The notes under the pieces: generated by a model
Databases searched by the model: none
Told to the model about the DNA's origin: nothing
What the model saw: only the letters and a program-made list of their open reading frames with translations
NCBI RefSeq assembly: GCF_036231355.1
Contig: NZ_CP109496.1
Location: 1,550,001-1,614,000, forward strand
Length of the DNA: 64,000 nucleotides
Origin: Streptomyces sp. NBC_01431
GTDB taxonomy: Bacteria > Actinomycetota > Actinomycetes > Streptomycetales > Streptomycetaceae
Direction: 5' to 3'
In this document: positions 16,647 to 24,474 of the stretch, one piece after another
Layout of the letters: each line of letters starts with the position of its first letter
Position numbering within the stretch: position 1 is the stretch's first letter
Position numbers and translations under genes: made by a program

Positions 16647-16751
16647 TCACGGAGGGGCGGAGTAGCCGCAGGAGTGGCAGATCTTCCAGCCGTCCTGGCT
16701 CACCGCCAGGACTCCCCCGCAGCGTGGGCACTGCTCCGAGTGCGTCGTCAC
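16647..16751 (-). CDS. 34-residue zinc-ribbon protein
   Basis: A tiny reading frame with the pattern CPRCGG-x11-CHSCGY, two CxxC knuckles that would bind one zinc ion. It starts at GTG 16751, preceded by GGGGAGG with six bases of spacing, an excellent ribosome site, and ends with TGA at 16647. The ribosome site plus the four cysteines make it a convincing small gene. It lies upstream of, and in the same direction as, the resolvase-like gene. The fold suggests nucleic-acid or protein binding; the role is unknown. Confidence 0.7.
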   Translation of the reverse strand: MTTHSEQCPRCGGVLAVSQDGWKICHSCGYSAPP

Positions 16752-16906
16752 GGCGCACCTCCCCTCTGGTGCCGCAATGCCTACCCCTCGCTCCCCGGCT
16801 TTGCGCGCGCGGTGCGGCGGCGGCCGTCTTCGGTGCGCGCTCCACGGGCTCGGGGCCCGCGATCCAGGCTCGTCAGCGACGACGTCAAGCGATGGAGGAG
16901 GGCCAC

Positions 16907-17877
16907 GTGCCGGTGGAGGTCATCTGGCGGGGTCATGCCACCTGCACGATCGAGGACGGCGGCGTACGGCTGCTGACCGATCCGCTCTTCGCCCGCCGTC
17001 TCGCGCATCTGCGCCGGGGCCGGGGTGCGCTGCCGCCGCCCCGGGCCGCGGTGGCCGACGCCGTGCTCGTCCCGCATCTGCACGCCGACCATCTGCACGT
17101 GCCCTCGCTCGCACGGCTCGCGCCCGGCACGCCGCTGGTCGTTCCGGCGGGGACGGCGCGTTCGGTGCCGCGGCTGCGACGGCTGGGCCTGCGGATCACC
17201 GAGGTCCGAGCCGGTGACACGGTCGAGGTCGCGGGCCTGCGGGTACGTGCCGTACCCGCGCGCCACGACGGACGCAGGCCGCCGGTGGGGCCGCACCGCT
17301 CCCCCGCGCTCGGTCACGTGATCGAGGGCGAGGCCCGCACGTACTTCGCCGGGGACACCGGGCTTTTCGAGGGCATGGCGCGCGCCGTCGGCCCGGTGGA
17401 CGTGGCGCTGCTTCCGGTCGGCGGCTGGGGCCCCGACCTGGGGCACGACCACCTGGACGCGGCACGGGCGGCCGAGGCACTGGCCCGCCTTGGAGCGCTC
17501 TCGGCGGTGCCGGTGCACTACGGCACGTACTGGCCGATCGGCATGGACGGGGTGCGGCCGCACGAGTTCCACGCCCCGGCGAGGACTTCGTACGGCATGC
17601 CGCGCGGCGCGCGCCGAAGGCGGCGGTGCACCGGCTCGGGCACGGCGAGAGCGTGCGTCTGGGGCCGCGCGTCGATCGCGGAACAAGCTCTCGGGCTGGC
17701 GGACCGGGTGCCGCCGGAGACGACCAGCAGGCCACTCCGACAGGTCTTCCCCCGGATGGCCCGCTCTTTTCATCGGGGCGCCTTGGTTCGGCTCATCGAG
17801 GCGCCTTGGTTCGGCGGCGGCTCGCGGGTCGGGGGCGGCTCGCGGGTCGGAGGCGGCTCGCGGGTCGGAGGCGGTGA
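16907..17877 (+). pseudogene. Metallo-beta-lactamase-fold hydrolase, disrupted by a -1 frameshift
   Basis: The UlaG/L-ascorbate-6-P-lactonase-like fold is clear: VIWRGHATCTIEDGGVRLLTDP, metal motif VPHLHADHLH, AGDTGLF and PVHYGTYWP. After HEFHAP (about 17578) the frame breaks: the expected EDFVRHAARRAPKAAVHRL continues in the frame one base earlier. One missing G in the CCCCGG run at 17575-17580 explains it; restoring it gives 323 residues ending at 17877. Without it the frame runs on to 18235 antisense to the aminotransferase gene. GTG 16907 has GGAGGAGGG just upstream. It may be a real mutation or a sequencing error. Confidence 0.75.
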
Positions 17878-17880
17878 GGG
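17776..17880 (+). repeat. Short tandem repeats at the 3' end of the metallo-beta-lactamase-fold gene
   Basis: GGCGCCTTGGTTCGG is repeated about 26 bases apart. It is followed by three to four 18-bp units of GGCGGCTCGCGGGTCGGA. They would encode RRRLAG units in the restored frame or GGGSRV units in the shifted one. Confidence 0.75.
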
Positions 17881-18020
17881 CGGTGCCTTCGCCTCGCGGT
17901 GCGGCTCGCGCGCCGGGCGCGGGCGGCGGCGCGTCGGTCCCAGGCGGTGCGGGCGGTCACGGGCGGCGCAGGCGGTGCGGGCAGCGCGGCTTGCGCGTCG
18001 GTCACAGCCGGCGCGGGCGG

Positions 18021-19244
18021 TCACGGGTCGCGCAGTTCCGCCAGGGCCGCCGCGAGTCTGCTCAACGCCTCGCGTACGTGCGGCAGTTGCAGCGGGTCCG
18101 TCGCGTCGAGGGACGCGAGACGCCGGGTTCGAGTTGCGCCGAGCAGCGGGCCGGTGGCGAGGCGGACGCGCAGCGCGCCGAGTTCGTCGCCGAAGCGGTG
18201 GCCGCCGGGGGTGGGGGTGGCCAGGCGAGCCGTGAGGTAGTCCTCCAGGTCCATGGAGTCGGTGACCCCGCGCTCGGCGAGCCGGGTGCGGAACGGGCCG
18301 AGGTCGGCATAGAGATGGCACCCGGTCTGCGGGGGCCGGGCCAGAGCTCCGGCGTCGAGGACCGCGTGGTGGGCGGCGGCCGCGACGCGGGCGTGCAGCT
18401 GGGCCGCCCGCCTGGTCCGTTCGGCGACGGGTGGGGGTTCGGTCAGGGCGAGCGCTGCGGCCGCGGCGACCGGCGCCGCGACGACGGCGCCAAGGGCGGT
18501 GAGGATGTCCAGGGTGCGGGCGAGGCGGGGGCTTGGGGGCGCAGCGCCGGGAAAGCGGGCGATGGCGGCGGGCCAGCCGGGCGGGGTGAACGCGCCGCCG
18601 AGATCGGCAAGGACGGTCACGTCGTCGGGGCACATCTCGGCGGGGCTGAGCACCATCGTCTCGTGCGGGCGGTGGACGGTGTCCCGCCACGTCTCGTCGC
18701 TGATGATGTGCAGCCCTTCACCGACGGCGGCCTCGCAGGCCTCCCGCAGGATCTCGGGCGGCGCGACGGTCGCGGTCGGGTCGTCGGCGACGGAGAGCAG
18801 CAGGAGCCGGGGCCTGCCGCCTTCGGCGCGGACCCGGCGAATGGTTTCGAGCAGGGCGTACGGGTCGGGTACGCCACCGCATTCGGCCGGGGTCGGCACG
18901 TGGTAGGCGGGCCGGCCGAGCAGCCGGGCCTGCGGGGTCCACCAGGCCGGGCACGGGCGCGGCATCAGCACGTCGCCGCCGTACGCGCCGAGCAGAGCGG
19001 TCAGGAGGGGCTGGGCACCGGGGGCGGCGACGACGTGGTGCGGTGCGGTGGGCAGTCCGCGCCGCAGCCAGTAGCCGGCGGCGGCCTCGCGCAGTCCGGG
19101 TCCGCCGCCGGGCGGCTCGGGTTCGATGCGGTCCGCGCCGGCCGTGAGCCGCTCGGTGAGTTCCGTGAGCACGGGCAGTCCGGGGCCGGGCGCGGGCGGC
19201 CCGTAGCGGACCGGGCCGTGGCCTTCGGCGACCGTCCCCTGCAT
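18021..19244 (-). CDS. Aminotransferase class I/II fold protein without any lysine
   Basis: 407 residues with the fold-type I layout: VVAAPGAQPLL (cofactor phosphate region), DDPTATV in place of NPTG (about 154-160), SDETW (Asp183, pyridine-nitrogen partner) and ALRVRLA near the C-terminus for the carboxylate-binding Arg. Where the Schiff-base lysine should stand, the sequence reads LADLGGAFTPPGWP (about 212-225). No lysine occurs anywhere in the protein, so internal aldimine chemistry is impossible. It is likely a pseudoenzyme that binds PLP, PMP or a ligand. ATG 19244 has AAGGAGG seven bases upstream. Confidence 0.8.
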   Translation of the reverse strand: MQGTVAEGHGPVRYGPPAPGPGLPVLTELTERLTAGADRIEPEPPGGGPGLREAAAGYWLRRGLPTAPHHVVAAPGAQPLLTALLGAYGGDVLMPRPCPAWWTPQARLLGRPAYHVPTPAECGGVPDPYALLETIRRVRAEGGRPRLLLLSVADDPTATVAPPEILREACEAAVGEGLHIISDETWRDTVHRPHETMVLSPAEMCPDDVTVLADLGGAFTPPGWPAAIARFPGAAPPSPRLARTLDILTALGAVVAAPVAAAAALALTEPPPVAERTRRAAQLHARVAAAAHHAVLDAGALARPPQTGCHLYADLGPFRTRLAERGVTDSMDLEDYLTARLATPTPGGHRFGDELGALRVRLATGPLLGATRTRRLASLDATDPLQLPHVREALSRLAAALAELRDP

Positions 19245-19380
19245 CCTGCTCCCTCCTTGGGCCCTGTCGGTATCAGCCATGCCTTCCAGAGCCTTTATAC
19301 GGAGGTTTGGACCGGTCCGCCGCTTGTGCGACCGTGCGCGGCGGGACCCTCCGACCGGTGCGCGGGCGCCGCGGGCGGGG

Positions 19381-20091
19381 TCAGTCGGCGGATGCGGCCA
19401 GCGCGGACAGTTCGGATTCCAGGCCGCGGCCCTTGGCACGGACGACGGCTTCCGCCACGTCGGCGAGTTTGCGGTTGGTGCGCTGGGAGATGGTGCGCAG
19501 GACGGCGAAGGCGGCGGCGGACTCGCAGGCCAGGACGTGCATCACGATGCCGCTGGCCTGGTCGATGACCGGGCGCGAGCGCAGTGCCGTCTCCAGGTGC
19601 TCGACCTCGGCCAGCGCCGCGCGGTAGCGGCGGTCGCGGGCCAGTGCGGTGGTGGTCTCGCCGGCCAGGGCGCTCACCGGCCCGCACACACTGGGCTGAA
19701 GGGAGTGGGGGCGGTACCCGTAGAGGCTGACCGTGACCTCGATCCCGGAGCGGCGGAAGGGGAGGGTGACGCAGGATCGTACGCCCGCCGCGAGGGCGAG
19801 TGCGCGGTATCCGGGCCAGCGGTCCTCCGTCAACAGGTCGTCGGTGTCCACGGGTTCACCGGCGTCGAGCGCGCTCGGGATCGGTCCGTCGTTGCGGGCG
19901 AGCTGGACGGAGGCGAGCGGCGCGAGGTCGGGGTGGGTGGCGCTCACGCGCCGTTCGGGCCCGTTGCCACTGATGGTGGCGACCGCTCCGCAGCAGGCCG
20001 GTGCGCAGCGCATGGACTGTTCGGCGAGCAACGAGAGCCGTCGCGCGGTGGACGTCGTCCCGGATTCCTGGTGTTCCGGCTCGGGCAGCAT
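19381..20091 (-). CDS. GAF-ANTAR domain regulator
   Basis: 236 residues. A GAF-like sensor (about 15-150) is followed by an ANTAR RNA-binding domain (about 170-225: RPVIDQASGIVMHVLACESA through RTNRKLADVAEAVV). ANTAR proteins bind paired hexanucleotide hairpins in mRNA and act as antiterminators. The target RNA is not identified. It is divergent from the PAS/GAF gene and sits beside a stress sigma factor, suggesting a shared signalling neighbourhood. ATG 20091 lies just upstream of the sensor. Confidence 0.85.
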   Translation of the reverse strand: MLPEPEHQESGTTSTARRLSLLAEQSMRCAPACCGAVATISGNGPERRVSATHPDLAPLASVQLARNDGPIPSALDAGEPVDTDDLLTEDRWPGYRALALAAGVRSCVTLPFRRSGIEVTVSLYGYRPHSLQPSVCGPVSALAGETTTALARDRRYRAALAEVEHLETALRSRPVIDQASGIVMHVLACESAAAFAVLRTISQRTNRKLADVAEAVVRAKGRGLESELSALAASAD

Positions 20092-20182
20092 CGGAAAACC
20101 TCCTCATGCTGCGGGTTCCCGGACGATGACGCCCGAAACGGCACGCTCCCGCGCACCGGCCCAAAGGGGTTAGCTTGCTGCC

Positions 20183-21529
20183 ATGACGCAGACGGCGGAC
20201 GACTTCGGCGAGGAACTGGCGGACTTCGTCAGACGCGTGGGCGAGCTGCGCACTGCGCGAAGCCGCCCGGCCGGTGAGCAGTTGACAGTGCTGGACGCGG
20301 CCTTGTTCGAACTCCAGCACGTGGTGGACCAGTTGTGGCCCCGCTACGAGCAGATCCTGGCCGGGTCGGGGGCCGCCCCGCCCGTCGAGCGCCAGGAACG
20401 GCAGCTCCTGAAGGCCCTGTTCCAGCGGATGCCCCTGCCGGTCGTGCTGATCGACCGGGAGACCGTCGTACGGCGGCTGAACTCCGCGGCGACCGGGCTC
20501 ACCGGCGCGCGTGCCGGGTACGCCACAGGTCGGCCGCTCGCGGCGCTGCTCACTCCGGGCGACCGCGCGGCGTTCCGTTCGCAGGCTGCCGCGGTCGCCC
20601 GGGGCGAGGGCGACCGGGGGCTCACCGTCCATCTCCAGCAACGGCCCGCGGAACCACTGCTGGCCACGCTGACCGCGCTGCGGCCGCCGGACGAGCCGCA
20701 TCCCGCGGTCCTCGTGGTGTTCCAGGCGGGCCGCGCCCGGGGCTCGGCGGCCGCTCCCTCGCCGCCCGAGGTCCCGGACCTCGTCGAGTCGACCCGGCAC
20801 GCCGAGCTGATGGATCTGGTCGACCTCATGACGACCGCCTTGCTCCAACTGCCCGCCGTGGACGCGGAGTCAGTGCTCGTCGGGGCGGCCGGGGTGCTGT
20901 GCGGCCGGTTCGCCGGCTGGGTCGTGGCCGATCTGGTGGACGGCGGCCTCCGGCGCGCGGTCGCGCTCGGCCCCCCGGATCCGGCGACGGCCGGGCTGCT
21001 GCACGAGGTGGCCGGCCAGGACCCGGCGCGCTGCCCCCTGGTGGTGGAGGCGGCGCGCGCCGGGAACGGGGCGCTCCAGGTGCAGCCCGAGGACATCGAC
21101 GGCTTCGGCCACGACGCGTCGGGCACCGCGATGCTGGTCCGCGCGGAGGTGTCCTCGCTGATGTGCGTGCCGTTGGGTGCGCCGGGGCGGGTGGCCGGGG
21201 TGCTGACCCTGTTCCGCACGGGCCCGGCCCGGCCGTTCTCGATGGCGGAGGGCCAGACCATGGATGTGATGGCCCGTCATATCGCGCTGGCTATGCGGCG
21301 TCCGAGGCCGGCGGGAGCGGAAGGTCCCGCACGGACCGCAGCGGTTGACCCTGACGCTGAGGCATGCGCGTCCGCCTCGCCCGCGCAGCGGTCGTCCGAG
21401 ACGCCGCCCGGGGACCCTCGGCCCGCGCCGGGTTCGCGTCCGCCCCGGCCGCGGCCGCCGGACGGGCCGGGGCGTCCGCGTCCCGGTCAAGGAGCGCCTG
21501 GTCCCGCAGACGGGTGCAGCAGCGCGTGA
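20183..21529 (+). CDS. PAS-GAF sensor protein
   Basis: 448 residues. An N-terminal helical segment (about 1-65), a PAS domain (about 70-185: LFQRMPLPVVLIDRETVVRRLN) and a GAF domain (about 205-375) are present. No SpoIIE phosphatase, kinase or output domain follows, although such PAS-GAF modules usually precede one. The last about 75 residues are Pro/Arg/Gly-rich and lie opposite the 3' end of the sigma factor gene. It may work as a partner of an anti-sigma or phosphatase protein in the stress response; this is inference. Confidence 0.8.
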   Translation: MTQTADDFGEELADFVRRVGELRTARSRPAGEQLTVLDAALFELQHVVDQLWPRYEQILAGSGAAPPVERQERQLLKALFQRMPLPVVLIDRETVVRRLNSAATGLTGARAGYATGRPLAALLTPGDRAAFRSQAAAVARGEGDRGLTVHLQQRPAEPLLATLTALRPPDEPHPAVLVVFQAGRARGSAAAPSPPEVPDLVESTRHAELMDLVDLMTTALLQLPAVDAESVLVGAAGVLCGRFAGWVVADLVDGGLRRAVALGPPDPATAGLLHEVAGQDPARCPLVVEAARAGNGALQVQPEDIDGFGHDASGTAMLVRAEVSSLMCVPLGAPGRVAGVLTLFRTGPARPFSMAEGQTMDVMARHIALAMRRPRPAGAEGPARTAAVDPDAEACASASPAQRSSETPPGDPRPAPGSRPPRPRPPDGPGRPRPGQGAPGPADGCSSA

Positions 21530-22274
21530 TCAGCCGGGACACGTGCATCTGCGAGATGCCAAGGTCCTCGGCGATCCGGCTCTGGGTCATGTCCCGGAAG
21601 AACCGCATGTAGAGGATCTTCCGCTCACGCTCGGGAAGGCAGCGCAGGCCGGGCTTGACGGACTCGCGGTCGACCACGATGTCGAGGGCCGCGTCGGTTG
21701 CGCCCAGGGAGTCGCTCAGGGTGTATCCGTCGTCGCCGCCCGGCAGTTCGGCGTCCAGGGACAGCGCACTGAAACTGTCGATGGCCTCAAGACCTGCCCG
21801 CACTTCGTCCTCGGTCATTCCGGTGTGCTCGGCGAGTTCCGCAACGGTCGGCTGACCGCTGCCCGCGGTGGCCGCGAGTTCCTGCCGCGCGGCCCGGACA
21901 CGACCCCTCAAGTCCTGTACGCGACGCGGCACATGGAGCGTCCACATGTGGTCGCGGAAGTGCCGCTTGATCTCGCCCGTGATGGTGGGCACGGCAAAGC
22001 TCTCGAACGCGGCACCGCGCTCCGGGTCGTAGCGGTCGACAGCCTTGACCAAGCCGAGCGCGGCGACCTGGCGAAGATCCTCCAAAGCCTCGCCCCGGTT
22101 GCGGAACCGACCGGCGAGCCGCTCGGACATGGGCAGCCAGGCATTGACGAGTTCCTGGCGCAGAGCATCTCGTTCGGGCCCCTCGGGGAGGGTCGCCAGC
22201 CGTGCGAAGGCGGCTGCGGTCTTGGGTGCGTCGTCGTGCGGATGCTTGTGCTTCGCCGTGGTGTTGGTACGCAT
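21291..22274 (-). CDS. SigB/SigF/SigG-family RNA polymerase sigma factor
   Basis: 327 residues. Region 2 (EDLRQVAALGLVKAVDRYDPERGAAFESFAVPTITGEIKRHFRD), region 3 (TVAELAEHTGMTEDEVRAGLEA) and region 4 (RKILYMRFFRDMTQSRIAEDLGISQMHVSRLI) match stress/differentiation sigma factors of Streptomyces. Such factors are usually held by an anti-sigma kinase and freed through SpoIIE-type phosphatases; one is encoded at 54304-56730. Family members end soon after region 4, near CTRLRDQAL. The extra about 70 residues are Ala/Arg-rich and antisense to the PAS-GAF gene, overlapping it by 239 bases. Confidence 0.9.
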   Translation of the reverse strand: MRTNTTAKHKHPHDDAPKTAAAFARLATLPEGPERDALRQELVNAWLPMSERLAGRFRNRGEALEDLRQVAALGLVKAVDRYDPERGAAFESFAVPTITGEIKRHFRDHMWTLHVPRRVQDLRGRVRAARQELAATAGSGQPTVAELAEHTGMTEDEVRAGLEAIDSFSALSLDAELPGGDDGYTLSDSLGATDAALDIVVDRESVKPGLRCLPERERKILYMRFFRDMTQSRIAEDLGISQMHVSRLITRCCTRLRDQALLDRDADAPARPAAAAGADANPARAEGPRAASRTTAARARRTRMPQRQGQPLRSVRDLPLPPASDAA

Positions 22275-22724
22275 ATGCGGTCCAGCTCCCTGAAACGGTG
22301 CGGCGGATGGTTGTCACCGCGGAAGCACCGACCGGGCAGCGGAGCACGCCCGGAGCGGACAGCCGCTCCCACGGACGTGCCTCCGGTCCGAAGCACGAGA
22401 TGCGCCTGCCCGGGGCCCCCGGGGGCAAACGTGCCGATCGAGGAATCTGGCTGGAAAGTGTGTTTCCCCGCCTCGGGTTCCGGTACCCGGTGGCTCGGGG
22501 AACGGCCCTGGCGGGGGCGGCTCGCCCGGTTCTCTGTCCGTACGGGCCCTCAAGTACGGGGCGTACGGCCGTGGCTCGTTTCGTGGGGGGAGTGCTGACT
22601 GCGGATCCCCGCCGCGCGCATCACCGTCGAAGGCGTCGGCGGTCTCCGCGCCGGGCGCCGCCGTGGGCGGACTACGCGCGCCAAGTGCCCGGTTGGGCGG
22701 GGTGGCGGCGGGTACCCGCCGCGC
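22275..22724. other. Intergenic region between the sigma factor and PAP2-kinase genes
   Basis: About 450 bases between divergent genes. It should hold the promoters of both. Minus-strand GGGTAC occurs near 22490, as in SigB-type -10 elements, but no GTTT lies at the right distance, so autoregulation cannot be claimed. Reading frames here lack a ribosome site or recognisable domain. Confidence 0.4.
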
Positions 22725-24194
22725 ATGACCCACTCTGCTTGGTACAACCGGCTCGGCGCCCGCGACCGGGCGCTCTTCGACTTCGCGGCCGCCAGACACT
22801 GGCCGGCCGCCGAGGCGGTGCTGCCGCGGCTGAGCCGGGCCGCGAATCACGGCACGCTCTGGTTCGGGGCGGCGACCGCGATGGCCGCGACCCGCTCACC
22901 GCGCGCCCGCCGGGCCGCCGTGCGCGGCGTCGCCTCACTGGCGCTGGCGTCCCTGACGGTGAACACGGTGGCCAAACGGACGGTGCGCCGGACCCGCCCG
23001 CTTCTCGACGCGGTGCCGCTGGTGCGCCAGTTGGAGCGCCGGCCGATAACCACTTCCTTCCCCTCGGGCCATGCCGCGTCGGCCGCGGCCTTCGTGGCCG
23101 GGGTCGCCCTGGAGTCCCGGGCCTGGGGCGCGGCGCTCGCCCCGGTCGGCTTCTCGGTGGCGGCCTCCCGTGTGTACACGGGAGTGCACTACCCGGGAGA
23201 TGTCGTGGCGGGCGCGGCGCTGGGCGTGGGCGCCGCTCTGGCCGTACGCGGCCTCGTGCCGACCCGGACCCAACTCCCGCCGCCGGGCCGCCCGCACGCC
23301 GAGGCACCCGCACTGCCACACGGCCGGGACCTGGTGGTCGTGGCCAACCGGTCGTCCGGCACCGCCCTGGCCAAGGCCGCGCTCGTGCGCGACGCCCTGC
23401 CGCTGGCCGAGGTGATCGAGTGCGATCCGGACGATGTGCGGCCCACGCTGGAGAAGGCGGCCCGCCGTGGACAGGCGCTCGGGGTGTGCGGCGGCGACGG
23501 CACCGTCAACCAGGCCGCGGTGGTCGCCGCGCGCCTCGGTGTGCCGCTCGCCGTGTTTCCCGGCGGCACCCTGAACCACTTCGCCCTGGACCTCGGCATC
23601 GAGGAGGTCCAGGACACCTGCCGTGCGCTGGCGTCGGGCGACGCTGTGAAGGTGGACCTCGGCCGGTTCACGCCCGGCCCGGACGGCGCGGACGCGGGCT
23701 ACTTCCTCAACACGTTCAGCCTGGGTGTCTATCCGGAGCTGGTGCGCGAACGAGAGCGGTGGTCGCCGCGGATCGGCGGCTGGGCCGCGGGCATCGTGGG
23801 CTCGCTCGAAGTGCTGCGCGGGGAACGGCCGTTGCGGGGGGACCCGAAGGGCGACAGGCCCGATCTGTGGCTCCTGTTCGCGGGCAACTGCGTCTACCAG
23901 CGCCTCGGCCCGGCCCCGGCCCGCCGCTTCGACTTGGCGGACGGCCTCCTGGACGTGCGCACGGTGCGCGGCGGACGGCTGCCCGGCCTCCGGCTGCTGG
24001 CCGCGGCCCTGGCTGGCCCGCTGAGCCGCTCCCCCGTCCATGCCTCGCGCCGGATGCGCCGACTGAGGGTCGCAGGTCTCGCGCCGGGCACCTCGCTGGC
24101 GTACGACGGTGAAGTGGCTTTGGCGCCCGAGGAGTTGACCCTCGACAAGCTTCCGGAAGCCCTTGTCGTCTACCGTCCGCCGGTCCGGCCCTGA
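22725..24194 (+). CDS. Fusion of PAP2 phosphatase and diacylglycerol/sphingosine kinase catalytic domain
   Basis: 489 residues. The N-terminal half is a PAP2 membrane phosphatase with the three motifs KRTVRRTRP, SFPSGHAAS and VYTGVHYPGD. After a proline-rich linker (about 180-200) comes a DAGK catalytic domain: VVVANRSSG, the nucleotide-binding GVCGGDGTVNQAA and FPGGTLNHFALDLGI. One polypeptide could thus remove and add a lipid phosphate, handling phosphatidate or undecaprenyl-type substrates in the membrane. Related fusions exist in actinobacteria. ATG 22725 is the only good start; no strong ribosome site precedes it. Confidence 0.88.
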   Translation: MTHSAWYNRLGARDRALFDFAAARHWPAAEAVLPRLSRAANHGTLWFGAATAMAATRSPRARRAAVRGVASLALASLTVNTVAKRTVRRTRPLLDAVPLVRQLERRPITTSFPSGHAASAAAFVAGVALESRAWGAALAPVGFSVAASRVYTGVHYPGDVVAGAALGVGAALAVRGLVPTRTQLPPPGRPHAEAPALPHGRDLVVVANRSSGTALAKAALVRDALPLAEVIECDPDDVRPTLEKAARRGQALGVCGGDGTVNQAAVVAARLGVPLAVFPGGTLNHFALDLGIEEVQDTCRALASGDAVKVDLGRFTPGPDGADAGYFLNTFSLGVYPELVRERERWSPRIGGWAAGIVGSLEVLRGERPLRGDPKGDRPDLWLLFAGNCVYQRLGPAPARRFDLADGLLDVRTVRGGRLPGLRLLAAALAGPLSRSPVHASRRMRRLRVAGLAPGTSLAYDGEVALAPEELTLDKLPEALVVYRPPVRP

Positions 24195-24296
24195 GCCGTG
24201 TTCCGGGCCGGCGGAATTGCCCCGTGGCCCGGACCGCGTCAATTCATTGCTTAGCACGCCCATTCGGGGGCACTCGGATTCCAGGAGGTACACATC

Positions 24297-24464
24297 ATGG
24301 TCCCGATTCTGCTGGTTCTGCTTCTCGCTCTTCTTCTGTTCGGCCTCGGCTTCGCGGTCAAGGTTCTCTGGTGGATCGCGATTCTGGTGCTCATTGTGTG
24401 GCTGCTCGGATTCCTGGTGCGGTCCACCACGGCGTCCGGCCGGTCGCGCTGGTACCGGTGGTAG
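24297..24464 (+). CDS. Conserved 55-residue hydrophobic membrane protein
   Basis: A small reading frame encoding one or two tightly packed transmembrane segments (residues 3-41, rich in Leu, Val, Ile, Trp) and a basic tail ending RSRWYRW. AGGAGG lies eight bases upstream of the ATG. The pattern VLWWIAILVLIVWLLGF is that of the widespread actinobacterial hydrophobic small proteins (lmo0937-like). Such proteins are often stress-induced; function unknown. It ends eight bases before the IS630 target site, so the element separated it from the gas vesicle cluster. Confidence 0.8.
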   Translation: MVPILLVLLLALLLFGLGFAVKVLWWIAILVLIVWLLGFLVRSTTASGRSRWYRW

Positions 24465-24474
24465 CCACCGGCTA

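Noticed and set aside
16907..18235. A single plus-strand gene running from the metallo-beta-lactamase fold into 18235
   Set aside because: After 17580 the frame loses all family similarity and runs antisense to the aminotransferase; the -1 frame keeps MBL-like residues.
22480..22500. A SigB-type promoter before the sigma factor gene
   Set aside because: A GGGTAC is present on the right strand but no GTTT at 14-16 bases.
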